Assembly (NCBI RefSeq): GCF_013359935.1
Contig: NZ_JABMCB010000190.1
Location: 310,001 to 374,000, forward strand
DNA length: 64,000 bases
Origin: Paenibacillus xylanilyticus
GTDB lineage: Bacteria > Bacillota > Bacilli > Paenibacillales > Paenibacillaceae
Direction of reading: 5' to 3'
Shown: in pieces, positions 25,862-33,823 of the stretch
How positions within the stretch are numbered: position 1 is the first letter of the stretch
How the letters are laid out: each line of letters begins with the position of its first letter
Translations under genes and position numbers: made by a program
The notes under the pieces: generated by a model
Seen by the model: the letters and a program-made list of their open reading frames with translations, nothing else
Told to the model about the DNA's origin: nothing
The model's database searches: none

Positions 25862-26860
25862 TCACTTCAACCAATCTGCAAAAAACTTCCGGTACCCCTC
25901 CTTCATGATCGTACGCGAGAACGCACCGAACGCATACTCCCGGTTATCTTCCGATACACTTCGCGGTGCCGCCGCAGCCATGTTTACCAGCTCAAACCAG
26001 TTATCCTCATTGCCTGCAAAGGCATGTGTGGATCGAATATGACCATAGCACGGATGCTCCGGCTTCACGACCATTTTGCCCATCGCCATCGCTTCTGTCA
26101 GAGGCATCGCGAACGTGTCAAATGCTGAACAGCTCCAGTATACCTTGGCCGAGTTCATTAGCATAAATACCTCATCTTGGGTCAACGCAAACTGAAGTTT
26201 CACATTGTCCGGAATGCTGTATTTCTTCATGCTCTCCTCGTAACGCCGTCCACCAAATACCATGTAGACTTCCTTGTCCGGGTTCTGCCGTGCATACTCC
26301 AGCACCAGGTCGGGACGGCGGTTCTCTTCATCCCGGCCGATCCAGAGCACACGGTTATGCACCACCTGACTTGGATCGTAGTGGCGGTGTGCCAGCTCTT
26401 CATTGAACCCGATCGGAATGACATTCACGTCATGTACACCGAAATTGCGGGCCAGCTCTGTTTTTAGAAACTCTGTCTGTACAATGGCTTTATCCACCAT
26501 CGTATAGAATGGCTTCATCATCTCATACCCTGTAAGTGCCGGATCAGGGAAGCTGTGCGGGAACAATACACTCTTCGGCAAGAACATTTTGAGAAACGTA
26601 AAGCCGGATACGGTGTAGATGACTTGCTCTATATGTTGGCTGTAGATCTGGTCGAGTACGATATCGTAGTTCACCAGGTCACCCTTCTCATGTTCATAAC
26701 CCGGCAGCCAGTCGTATCCACTCACATGACGCTCCGGCGAAATGAACACAATATCCACCCCCAGCTCCAGACCAATCTGCTTCAGGCGATCGGCGAATAC
26801 GCGCGGCCCCTGTGCTTCGGTGAATTGAATTTTACGCATAACGAGTCCTACCTTACGCAT
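25862..26860 (-). CDS. Glycosyltransferase, GT4-like (CotSA-like)
   Basis: 332 residues with a GT-B appearance. The N-terminal half binds the acceptor; the C-terminal half has NRVLWIGRDEENRRPDLVLEYARQNPD, VYMVFGG and FDTFAMPLTEAMAMGKMVV, the last being the E-x7-E-like nucleotide-sugar site. It is encoded 17 bases after an APH-fold kinase gene. In Bacillus the pair CotSA (glycosyltransferase) and CotS (APH-like kinase) occurs together in spore coat formation; a similar role is inferred from the pairing only. GAGGGGG precedes the ATG. Confidence 0.8.
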   Translation of the reverse strand: MRKVGLVMRKIQFTEAQGPRVFADRLKQIGLELGVDIVFISPERHVSGYDWLPGYEHEKGDLVNYDIVLDQIYSQHIEQVIYTVSGFTFLKMFLPKSVLFPHSFPDPALTGYEMMKPFYTMVDKAIVQTEFLKTELARNFGVHDVNVIPIGFNEELAHRHYDPSQVVHNRVLWIGRDEENRRPDLVLEYARQNPDKEVYMVFGGRRYEESMKKYSIPDNVKLQFALTQDEVFMLMNSAKVYWSCSAFDTFAMPLTEAMAMGKMVVKPEHPCYGHIRSTHAFAGNEDNWFELVNMAAAAPRSVSEDNREYAFGAFSRTIMKEGYRKFFADWLK

Positions 26861-26877
26861 GTTCTGCCCCCTCATTT

Positions 26878-27855
26878 CTATTCCGTAAATAACTGTTTCA
26901 TGCACTGTCCCAGCGTTCCCACCGTCTCATTCCACTGATTGCGCAATTGCTCCTCTGGCCATACACAGTCCGGATTCTTCAGATCAGAATCGATCAAACG
27001 CAGCATCCAGAGCGAGAATACAATGGCATACGCTTCATACCATCTTTTGAAAGAAACCCTCTTCACCTTTCTAGCGAAGCCCTCCAATCCGTCCAGATAT
27101 ACCTGAACCACTCGATCCCGCAGCTGTGATGTAACATGTCTTGGGAACAGTGGATGAGACAGATCGATTAAATGGTACAAATCCCAGAGCGGTGTATTGA
27201 GATGGGCATGTTCCCAATCGATAATGACAAGTCTGCCATTCACATCTGCCATATTGCCGGGATGCAGGTCCCCGTGACACAGAACGAGCGGAAGTTCTGT
27301 CTCTGCCGTTTGAATCAGTGTTGTGATCTCATCCCAGCAGGATGCAGACAGCGTCATTCCAAGCTTGGACAGCAAGTCACCCGTTGATTCCTTGGCGCCC
27401 AAGAGATCTTCAAGCATGTTCCCAATGGGCGGCTTCTGACCCACACGTGGCAGCTCGTCCCAACGGGGTGCCCAGAGCGTATGCCATTGCGCCATATGCA
27501 CCGCAGCAGACAGCATCTCAGTTTCCTGCGACTGGTGCACCAGAGGCCCCAGATCCTCGTAAATCAACCAGCTCTGTTCTGGAGCGATTTCTTCGTTAGA
27601 AGAGGCGATTAGCTGCGGATAGATGGATGGCAATACGGACAGTACATGCCGGGATATCCACCGTTCACGCCCGTGCTGCCCGAGGTTCGTGAGGGGTTTG
27701 AAAATATAACTTTTCCCGGTATGGACCGTGAATCGCTCCACATATTTGCCATTCATCCCCTTGTAGAGCTGCTGCCGGCTGGTTATAAACTGTTCGTTCA
27801 ATGTCCCTTCAGCCGTAACCCAGTCATGCGCATATTCGTTCATGCCCACCATCAT
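26878..27855 (-). CDS. APH-fold phosphotransferase (CotS-like kinase)
   Basis: 325 residues. The phosphotransferase motifs LVLCHGDLHPGNMADVNG (HxDxxxxN catalytic loop) and LVIIDWEHAHLNTPLWDLYHLI (metal-binding DW) are intact. An IFKPL segment probably supplies the ATP-binding Lys. Enzymes of this fold phosphorylate aminoglycosides, choline, sugars or spore-coat components; neighbouring the GT4 gene suggests a CotS/CotSA-type pair rather than drug resistance. The ATG at 27855 follows GGAAGG; ATGs on either side are possible. Confidence 0.8.
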   Translation of the reverse strand: MMVGMNEYAHDWVTAEGTLNEQFITSRQQLYKGMNGKYVERFTVHTGKSYIFKPLTNLGQHGRERWISRHVLSVLPSIYPQLIASSNEEIAPEQSWLIYEDLGPLVHQSQETEMLSAAVHMAQWHTLWAPRWDELPRVGQKPPIGNMLEDLLGAKESTGDLLSKLGMTLSASCWDEITTLIQTAETELPLVLCHGDLHPGNMADVNGRLVIIDWEHAHLNTPLWDLYHLIDLSHPLFPRHVTSQLRDRVVQVYLDGLEGFARKVKRVSFKRWYEAYAIVFSLWMLRLIDSDLKNPDCVWPEEQLRNQWNETVGTLGQCMKQLFTE

Positions 27856-28007
27856 CCATTCGTCCTTCCGTGCCTGCACATTTATATTTTCTATCCATCA
27901 TACGTTGCTGCTCACAAGCCTGCAAGCTTGGAACAGAGTGCTTTTCGGATTAACCGGCTCACAAAATGAGCATTGAATGAATTCACAAAATTTAAAAAAG
28001 CAATCAA

Positions 28008-28058
28008 AAAAGACGCACATGGAGATAATCCTGAGATCACCTCCATGTACGTCTTTTT
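28008..28058. terminator. Bidirectional terminator after the GH113 gene
   Basis: AAAAGACG-ACATGGAG and CTCCATGT-CGTCTTTTT form a 16-bp stem with one mismatch, with A-rich and T-rich flanks. It closes the mannan operon 72 bases after the GH113 stop. Confidence 0.75.
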
Positions 28059-28129
28059 CTTCGTGTTTGCTCACACTGCGTATTCATTTATATCTCGCGA
28101 TTTGTGAATTGCTCCACACCGATAAAAAG

Positions 28130-29077
28130 TTAAACTTCGACCGCAATACCTTCATAAAAACGACGAATAACTTTCTCTGCTGGTTTACCATAAACGCCGT
28201 ACCCGTCATCCGTCAGTGCATCCTGCTCCTGATACAGATGCGCGCTCCAGTCCCACAGGCCAAAGCCCCGAACCCACTCCCGCTGGCTGGCATGACGGAA
28301 CATGGCTTCATAGAACCGCTCCTGTTCCTCTGCATTGACTTCACCTTCTAATCCCCAGTCATTCGGCACCTGCGCCGATCCACTGCGGCTCGGACAGCCC
28401 GCTTCTGCAAAGAAAAAAGGTTTGCCATAAGGCGCAATTTCCCGTTCAATGCGATCCAGCTGCGCTTCCCAATCCCCGATAGGATAATATCCGCTCGACG
28501 AGATCACATCCACGGCATCCCACCATTTCACATGACCTTCCTGATACTTGTCGGTGTTGTAGGATACAAGGCCGGAATAGACCTCGCGCACTCCCGCGAT
28601 CACCCCGCGCCACTCCTGATCCCGGCGCTCAGACTGCACCATCTCACAGCCAGCGATGAACATTTCGCACTTCTCTTGCTCTGCAATCGCTGCATAGTGC
28701 TTCTGATACGCGGTATAGCTGCGGAACCAGTCTTGCCATTTCGGCTCACATGGTACATCGATATCAAAAAAGTTAATATGTGCACGCCATGTGCCATCGG
28801 TGCAGTTGACCGTTGGTTTCAGAATGACACGCAGTCCTAGCGTGCGGGCATAACGCATCATGTCTACCAATTCATCGTCTTCCACCATATGTTTACCCCG
28901 GTACTTGACCTCTGTCGCCTGCGGATGATCCTGATGGGCCGCCAATGCAAAAATGACATGTGAACTGCCTGTGCGTTCGGCCATCAGGCGCAGGGATTCC
29001 TTCGCTTCCGGCTTGCGGAAGTCCCCCCTGCCGCTCATCCAGCCAAATGTAAATCCTTTAATGTACTCCATTTGCAT
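28130..29077 (-). CDS. GH113-family beta-mannanase / mannooligosaccharide hydrolase, intracellular
   Basis: 315 residues, a TIM-barrel-like glycosidase. The acid/base is probably Glu145 in MFIAGCEMVQSERR and the nucleophile Glu225 in KPFFFAEAGCPSR, as in GH113 enzymes. Other barrel strands are ILKPTVNCTDGTWRAHI and DVISSSGYYPIGDW. There is no signal peptide, so it acts on imported mannooligosaccharides. It is the last gene of the operon that also encodes an ABC importer and a GH130 phosphorylase, which supports a role in beta-1,4-mannan breakdown. Exact preference for chain length cannot be read from sequence. Confidence 0.82.
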   Translation of the reverse strand: MQMEYIKGFTFGWMSGRGDFRKPEAKESLRLMAERTGSSHVIFALAAHQDHPQATEVKYRGKHMVEDDELVDMMRYARTLGLRVILKPTVNCTDGTWRAHINFFDIDVPCEPKWQDWFRSYTAYQKHYAAIAEQEKCEMFIAGCEMVQSERRDQEWRGVIAGVREVYSGLVSYNTDKYQEGHVKWWDAVDVISSSGYYPIGDWEAQLDRIEREIAPYGKPFFFAEAGCPSRSGSAQVPNDWGLEGEVNAEEQERFYEAMFRHASQREWVRGFGLWDWSAHLYQEQDALTDDGYGVYGKPAEKVIRRFYEGIAVEV

Positions 29078-29105
29078 TGTGCTTTAGAGCCCCTTTCATG
29101 TTCAA

Positions 29106-30143
29106 TTAAAGCTTGCCTTCCTCGCGATCTCCGGCAATCACTTCATCGGTCTCAATGACGTAGTTCACAATTTCTTCAACGGTCGTGTAAGCAACGCCAA
29201 CGTACGTATCGGCAGCACCATAATAGATCGCGATGCGCCCTGTCTCCGCATCATGCAGCGTTGCACATGGGAAAATGACATTATCGACGAACCCTTGCTC
29301 CTCATACCATTTCTCTGGTGTCAGCACGAAATTGGAGGAACGATACTTCACTTTGGACGGCTCCTCCAGATCCAGAATGACCGCACCCATGCTGTACACA
29401 AAACCGTTGCAGGTACCGGTTACGCCGTGGTAGAACATCAGCCAGCCTTCGGACGTTTCAATCGGAGCAGGACCGCCGCCAATTTTGACCGATTGCCACC
29501 AGCCCTCGCCGCCTTTGCTCATGACATGACGGTGTTTGCCCCAATACACAAGATCGGGGCTTTCGCTCAGGAAAATATCCCCGAACGGCGTATGTCCGCT
29601 GTCGCTTGGTCTGGACAGCATGACGTAGTTGTCCTTGATTTTGCGCGGGAACAACACGCCATTGCGGTTAAACGGCAGCATCGGATTTTCGAGACGGACA
29701 AACGTTTTGAAATCGTCGGTCTTCGCCAGACCCAGTGCTGCGCCGTAGAAATCGGTACACCAGATGATGTAATAGGTGTCCTCCACTTTGACCAGACGCG
29801 GGTCATACGCATAGTTTGGCATGAAGGGGTCGCCATTCTCATCCACAAAAGCAATGCGCTCCTCCTCAATCGTCCATGATAATCCGTCTTCACTGGAACC
29901 CATATGCAGGTGCGGGCGGCCATTAATCGTTTCGGCGCGGAATACGCCGATAAACTTCCCTTCATAAGGAACGACTGCACTGTTGAAAATACGGGCAACC
30001 CCCTTGACCGGGTTACGCGGTACGACCGGATTCGCTGAATGTCTCCATACCGGCCCTTCCGTACCCTCCGGTTTGTCCTCCCAAGGCATATTCGGTAACG
30101 CATCCCCAACAATGTGCACGTTCTTCGTTTCAACAACTGTCAT
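29106..30143 (-). CDS. GH130 beta-mannoside phosphorylase (mannooligosaccharide phosphorylase type)
   Basis: 345 residues, five-bladed propeller family. The proton-donor aspartate is Asp114 in YAYDPRLVKVEDTYY; phosphate-binding Arg/His residues lie in RPSDSGHTPFGDI and FYHGVTGTCNG. Length and motifs suit the GH130_2 subgroup, which phosphorolyses beta-1,4-mannooligosaccharides to mannose 1-phosphate plus a shortened chain. It precedes the GH113 gene by 28 bases and follows the importer. The start follows AAGGGAG. Confidence 0.85.
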   Translation of the reverse strand: MTVVETKNVHIVGDALPNMPWEDKPEGTEGPVWRHSANPVVPRNPVKGVARIFNSAVVPYEGKFIGVFRAETINGRPHLHMGSSEDGLSWTIEEERIAFVDENGDPFMPNYAYDPRLVKVEDTYYIIWCTDFYGAALGLAKTDDFKTFVRLENPMLPFNRNGVLFPRKIKDNYVMLSRPSDSGHTPFGDIFLSESPDLVYWGKHRHVMSKGGEGWWQSVKIGGGPAPIETSEGWLMFYHGVTGTCNGFVYSMGAVILDLEEPSKVKYRSSNFVLTPEKWYEEQGFVDNVIFPCATLHDAETGRIAIYYGAADTYVGVAYTTVEEIVNYVIETDEVIAGDREEGKL

Positions 30144-30179
30144 CGATTCATTTCTCCCTTCGGTGATAGGTTATATGAG

Positions 30180-30346
30180 ATGAACTTATGACTTGCACGA
30201 GACCACTCCAATGGCAGAACAACCTTCCGATCGCTGTTATCCCCAGATTTTTTCGATTCCCTTATAAAAGGGAAAATCCGGTGATAAATGCGAGCACTGC
30301 GTTTCTCCAGGTTTTTTCTGCCCTCTCCGTTCCTGCGCATGTTCAT
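30180..30346. repeat. Palindromic dispersed repeat, copy A
   Basis: The core 30213-30322 is an element that folds on itself. Its ends GGCAGAACAACC and GGTTTTTTCTGCC are inverted copies, inner arms CGCTGTTATCCCC and GGTGATAAATGCG pair, and the centre is GATT..CCCTTATAAAAGGG..AATC. Outer arms ATGAAC (30180) and GTTCAT (30341) extend it. Copy B at 56039-56200 is about 80% identical over the core in the same orientation. It lies between the importer permease gene and the GH130 gene inside the mannan operon. Confidence 0.75.
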
Positions 30347-30372
30347 ATCCATCTCCCATAACCTTCGTTTTT

Positions 30373-31212
30373 CTATTTCACGGAGCCTTGCGCGAAGCCG
30401 TTGTAGATGTACTTTTGTAGCAGCAGGAAGATGATCATCGTTGGAATGATGGCGATCATGATGCCGGCACTGATGACTTCCCACTGGGATCCGAATGGCC
30501 CCTTGAATTTGAACAAGGCCGTGGATATGACCTGTAGATCCGTCTTCGGCATGTAGAGGAACGGCGTGTAGAAGTCGTTGTAGATGTTGACCCCCTTCAC
30601 GATAATGACTGTTACAATCGCCGGTTTCAGGAGTGGCAGAATGATTCTCCAATAAATGGTGAAGTACGAAGCCCCGTCCAACATCGCTGATTCATCCAGC
30701 GCATTGGAGATGGAACCCAGAAACTGCAGAAAAATGTACACCGCAATAATATCCGTACCCAGGTACATGACGATCGCGGCCCAACGGGTGTTGAACAGAT
30801 CGAGTGCGTTAATGATCTGGAACGTGGCGACCTGTGTCGTCACACTCGGAATCAGGGTAGCAAGCAGGAACGCCGCAACCATGATTTTTTTACCTTTGAA
30901 TTTGAATCGATCCAGTACATACGCAATCATGGAACCTGTTAATGTGGCACCCACGATGGAGATGATCAGGATAATAATTGTATTTTTAAAACCAACTAAC
31001 ATGTTCCCGTCCACAAAAGCCTTCGTGTAGTTCGCAAAATTGAACCAGTTTTCAGGCGGAGCAAGCGGACTGCTTGTCGCGTATTCGGCATTGGTTTTGA
31101 GTGACGCAAACAGAACAACAACGATAGGCACAAGCGCAATGAACGCTGCGAGAATGAGTGAAGCATATTTAAATATGCTCGCGAGGGTGTATTTGAATGG
31201 TCGCACGTTCAT
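30373..31212 (-). CDS. Mannooligosaccharide ABC transporter permease (MalG-like)
   Basis: 279 residues, six membrane segments, with an EAA loop (LDESAMLDGASYFTIYWRIILP) and the typical C-terminus YIYNGFAQGSVK. The ATG overlaps the stop of the preceding permease by four bases and follows GGGGAGGA. Substrate is inferred from the surrounding GH113/GH130 genes. Confidence 0.92.
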   Translation of the reverse strand: MNVRPFKYTLASIFKYASLILAAFIALVPIVVVLFASLKTNAEYATSSPLAPPENWFNFANYTKAFVDGNMLVGFKNTIIILIISIVGATLTGSMIAYVLDRFKFKGKKIMVAAFLLATLIPSVTTQVATFQIINALDLFNTRWAAIVMYLGTDIIAVYIFLQFLGSISNALDESAMLDGASYFTIYWRIILPLLKPAIVTVIIVKGVNIYNDFYTPFLYMPKTDLQVISTALFKFKGPFGSQWEVISAGIMIAIIPTMIIFLLLQKYIYNGFAQGSVK

Positions 31213-32096
31213 TCCTCCCCTTTCATGGTGACACGTTGAACCAGTGTAACCAGAATAACGATAAACAGCAGGACAACAGCCATGGCTGATGCCAAGCCTA
31301 GTTTGCCATACTTAAAGGCCAAGTGAACGGTCTGAATGACAAACGTCTCACTGCCGTTGGAACCATCCGTCATAATATATGGAATATCGAACGCACTGAT
31401 TGCGCCGCTGATCGCCAAAATCAGATTGAGCTGCAGGATACGTGTAATGCTTGGCAGGATAATGTGGCGGAATTGCTGCCAGCGATTCGCACCATCGATA
31501 TCCGATGCTTCATAGACATCCTTTTGAATGGAAGAGATCGCACCCAGGAAGATGATGAAGTTGAAGCCCATGTACCTCCATACCGATGCGCCTGCAAGAG
31601 AGACGTTGATAATATCGGGATTACCGAGCCAGAGCTGGGTGTACTGTCCAAGCCCGATCGCTTGCATCAGTGTGTCCAGTGTGCCGTCCGGTTTAAAGAA
31701 GAACAGGAAGATAAATCCGATCGCTACCCCGTTTAATAAATAAGGGAAAAACAGTATGCCTTTGAAGAAGTTTTTGCCTCGGATTTTAAAACTCAGAATC
31801 GTTGCAAAGTATAGAGCCAGGCCCATTTGCACGAAGGTAGCCACAAAATAATACAAACTGACTATAAACACTTTGAAATATTCAGGATCACTGAAAATCC
31901 GCGTGTAGTTTTCGAATCCGACATAGTCGAACCTTTTGCTGTAACCATTCCAATCGGTAAAACTGTATTTGAACATGTTAATGACTGGCAAGTAAGCAAA
32001 CGTGAACAGCAGTGCCAACGGAATGATCGAGAAGGCACAGATGATAAATATGCGCTGCGCTGAGTAACCCCAATTCGAAATTTTTAAGTATTTCAT
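31209..32096 (-). CDS. Mannooligosaccharide ABC transporter permease (MalF-like)
   Basis: 295 residues, six membrane segments, with EAA motif VYEASDIDGANRWQQFRHIILP and PYIMTDGSNGSETF. The ATG at 32096 is preferred to an upstream frame start because GGAGGTG lies 8 bases before it. A short palindrome stands just before that ribosome site. Confidence 0.92.
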   Translation of the reverse strand: MKYLKISNWGYSAQRIFIICAFSIIPLALLFTFAYLPVINMFKYSFTDWNGYSKRFDYVGFENYTRIFSDPEYFKVFIVSLYYFVATFVQMGLALYFATILSFKIRGKNFFKGILFFPYLLNGVAIGFIFLFFFKPDGTLDTLMQAIGLGQYTQLWLGNPDIINVSLAGASVWRYMGFNFIIFLGAISSIQKDVYEASDIDGANRWQQFRHIILPSITRILQLNLILAISGAISAFDIPYIMTDGSNGSETFVIQTVHLAFKYGKLGLASAMAVVLLFIVILVTLVQRVTMKGEE

Positions 32097-32111
32097 GCTC
32101 TCCACACCTCC

Positions 32112-32128
32112 AAGCGGTTCAACCGCTT
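32112..32128 (-). promoter_or_regulatory. Palindrome abutting the permease ribosome site
   Basis: AAGCGGTT-C-AACCGCTT is an 8-1-8 inverted repeat whose last base touches the GGAGGTG of the permease gene. In RNA it can form a 6-bp stem with a 5-base loop and might tune translation or mRNA processing. Confidence 0.35.
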
Positions 32129-32182
32129 TATATCGAAAGACTCCCGCCCAATAAACATTCAGAATTAAAGACAGCCGGAAGA

Positions 32183-32218
32183 AGGCATTTTGCACCATTC
32201 ATGCGATACAAAATGCCT
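32183..32218 (-). terminator. Intergenic hairpin between binding-protein and permease genes
   Basis: AGGCATTTTG and CAAAATGCCT form a perfect 10-bp stem with a 16-base loop, 70 bases after the binding-protein stop. There is no T-run, so it is more likely an mRNA 3'-protecting or partial-termination hairpin that keeps binding-protein levels above permease levels. Confidence 0.5.
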
Positions 32219-32287
32219 GCTGCAAAGGTTAGTTCAGCCATTTTTCCCGGCAGCTTTCATCCTGGCACAATCAGCTCGCACTTCTTG

Positions 32288-33601
32288 TTATTTCGCGAGT
32301 TCTGCCCGTGCTTTCACCCATTTGTCATTCAGATCTTTCATGATGTCATCATACGATTCGCTGCGGTTTCCAATAGCGGCTTCGATAATGCGTTTCTTGA
32401 AGTCAGGCTGCCAGAGGCCGATTTCACCCTCGTTATCAATTTTGTCGACCAGCCCTTCCTGCCCTTCCTTCGCAGGTGTAAGCGTGGAGAACTCAACATC
32501 TTGGAACTGATCCAGAATCGGCGGCAGTTCAGCACTTTTGTCTGCACTCATGCCTCCGCCTTGTTCTACCGCATAGTTCGACTTCGCCAGGAACCAGTCA
32601 ATCCAGGCTTTAGCTGCCGGTTTGTTCTCGCTGTTTACATTCATCCCGATGTTGTAGTCTGCAGCGAGTGGAACGACGACATCACTTGCATTTGTAGGGA
32701 ATGGCAAGAATCCAATATTATCCGGCGTATCTGTCAGACCTTGAATTTGGGTGATGGCCCATGATCCGAGCGCCATCGTTGCAATTTTGCCGTTAGCCAG
32801 ATCGGCCTTTGAGCTTTCCCAGTCGGTAGTTGTTGGATCCTTCTCGATCAGGCCGTTTTTCGCTGCATCATACAGCACCTTGTACAGCTCATAATGTGGT
32901 TTGCCTGGCACAAAGTTCTCATCCGTGTTCGGTTGGTCAATGTTGACGTAATCCACACTGCCTGCAACGGTTGGCAGATCCGATTCCCATTGCGTCAATG
33001 CCCAGCCGGAAGCGTAGTTGGTGTAGAGCGGTATGGCATCGGTATTATCTTTGACTAACTGCAGAGCCGCCTGAAATTGTTCCGGCGTTTTTGGTACATC
33101 CGCAATACCAGCGTCTTTGAATACCTGTTTGTTATAGATGATGCCGGAGAAGGTGATGACCGTAGGGATACCATATACCTGACCGTCCACCATCCGTTCT
33201 TCAATCCCCGTGTACTTGTCTTTCAGCTCGTCATACGTGCCCAGCGGCTCGAAAAAGTCGGGAATGTCCGCAATCGGTACACTCGTTGGGATCATCAGCA
33301 CATCACCGTAATCCTTGGTACTCATCCGGATTTTCACTTGACCCTCATAGTCGGCGAGTGCCTGGAAGTTCACTTTGACATCAGGGTACTTCTTGTTGAA
33401 CTCTGCTGCGTAATCTTTGAATACGGTATCAACAATATCCGTCCGCTGCGTCAGAACGGTAATCTCACCCTTAATATCTGCCGGATCTGTGCTAATCTCC
33501 TCTCCAGCCTGTGTGGATTCACCTCCTGATGAACAAGCGGCAAGCAGTGAAGTAATGAGCAGCATGGTAAGCAACAACGTCCAACCTTTATTTTTTCTCA
33601 T
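32288..33601 (-). CDS. Mannooligosaccharide-binding lipoprotein of the ABC importer
   Basis: 437 residues; lipobox LAAC (Cys23), acidic tether, then a family 1 solute-binding fold (ITVLTQRTDIVDTVFKDYAAEFNKKYPDV, GIIYNKQVFKDAGIADVPKTPEQF, GKIATMALGSWAITQIQG). It is the first gene of the minus-strand mannan operon, behind a promoter with LacI- and CcpA-type sites. AAAGGGGCC lies upstream of the ATG. Confidence 0.92.
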   Translation of the reverse strand: MRKNKGWTLLLTMLLITSLLAACSSGGESTQAGEEISTDPADIKGEITVLTQRTDIVDTVFKDYAAEFNKKYPDVKVNFQALADYEGQVKIRMSTKDYGDVLMIPTSVPIADIPDFFEPLGTYDELKDKYTGIEERMVDGQVYGIPTVITFSGIIYNKQVFKDAGIADVPKTPEQFQAALQLVKDNTDAIPLYTNYASGWALTQWESDLPTVAGSVDYVNIDQPNTDENFVPGKPHYELYKVLYDAAKNGLIEKDPTTTDWESSKADLANGKIATMALGSWAITQIQGLTDTPDNIGFLPFPTNASDVVVPLAADYNIGMNVNSENKPAAKAWIDWFLAKSNYAVEQGGGMSADKSAELPPILDQFQDVEFSTLTPAKEGQEGLVDKIDNEGEIGLWQPDFKKRIIEAAIGNRSESYDDIMKDLNDKWVKARAELAK

Positions 33602-33630
33602 GTGTTTCGGCCCCTTTCTTAAGTTAATTT

Positions 33631-33647
33631 AAGTTATCGATTAAGTT
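33631..33647. promoter_or_regulatory. LacI-type operator for the mannan importer operon
   Basis: AAGTTATCGATTAAGTT has the same CGATAACTT half-site (on the minus strand) as the operator at 33768-33783, and lies just after the -10 of the minus-strand promoter, where a bound repressor would block transcription. Confidence 0.6.
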
Positions 33648-33656
33648 ACAAAATGA

Positions 33657-33685
33657 ATTTTATTATGGTAACGCTTACCTGTCAA
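33657..33685 (-). promoter_or_regulatory. Promoter of the mannan importer operon with a cre site in its spacer
   Basis: On the minus strand TTGACA (33680-33685) and TAAAAT (33657-33662) are exactly 17 bases apart. The spacer contains GGTAAGCGTTACCA (33666-33679), which matches the recalled cre consensus TGWAARCGYTWNCW at 13 of 14 positions. CcpA bound there should block RNA polymerase. Confidence 0.75.
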
Positions 33686-33729
33686 TTGATTTATTTATAA
33701 CTTAATAAAAAGTTTTGTGACCGGATGCG

Positions 33730-33758
33730 TTGACAACGCTTTTTCAGATCACTAATAT
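33730..33758 (+). promoter_or_regulatory. Promoter of the epimerase-GH130 operon
   Basis: TTGACA (33730-33735), a 17-base spacer and TAATAT (33753-33758) form a near-consensus vegetative promoter. The -35 lies within the palindrome GCGTTG-A-CAACGC (33727-33739). Confidence 0.75.
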
Positions 33759-33767
33759 TGTTTAATA

Positions 33768-33783
33768 AAGTTACCGATAACTT
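33768..33783. promoter_or_regulatory. LacI-type operator at the epimerase operon start site
   Basis: AAGTTA-CCGA-TAACTT has perfect 6-base arms around a central CG, as LacI-family operators do. It starts 10 bases after the -10, over the expected transcription start. Confidence 0.7.
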
Positions 33784-33823
33784 AATCAATTATGATTCTT
33801 GTTATGTTGAAGGAGCGCTCACG

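Noticed and set aside
26878..27855. Aminoglycoside resistance gene
   Set aside because: The fold is right, but the pairing with a GT4 gene and the lack of mobile elements fit a CotS-like or metabolic kinase better.
30140..30652. 170-codon minus-strand ORF crossing palindromic repeat copy A
   Set aside because: It mainly reads the permease gene out of frame and then the repeat. The composition is not protein-like.
33758..33823. N-terminal extension of the epimerase gene
   Set aside because: The extension covers the -10 end and the LacI-type operator, and the real ribosome site lies just before 33824.
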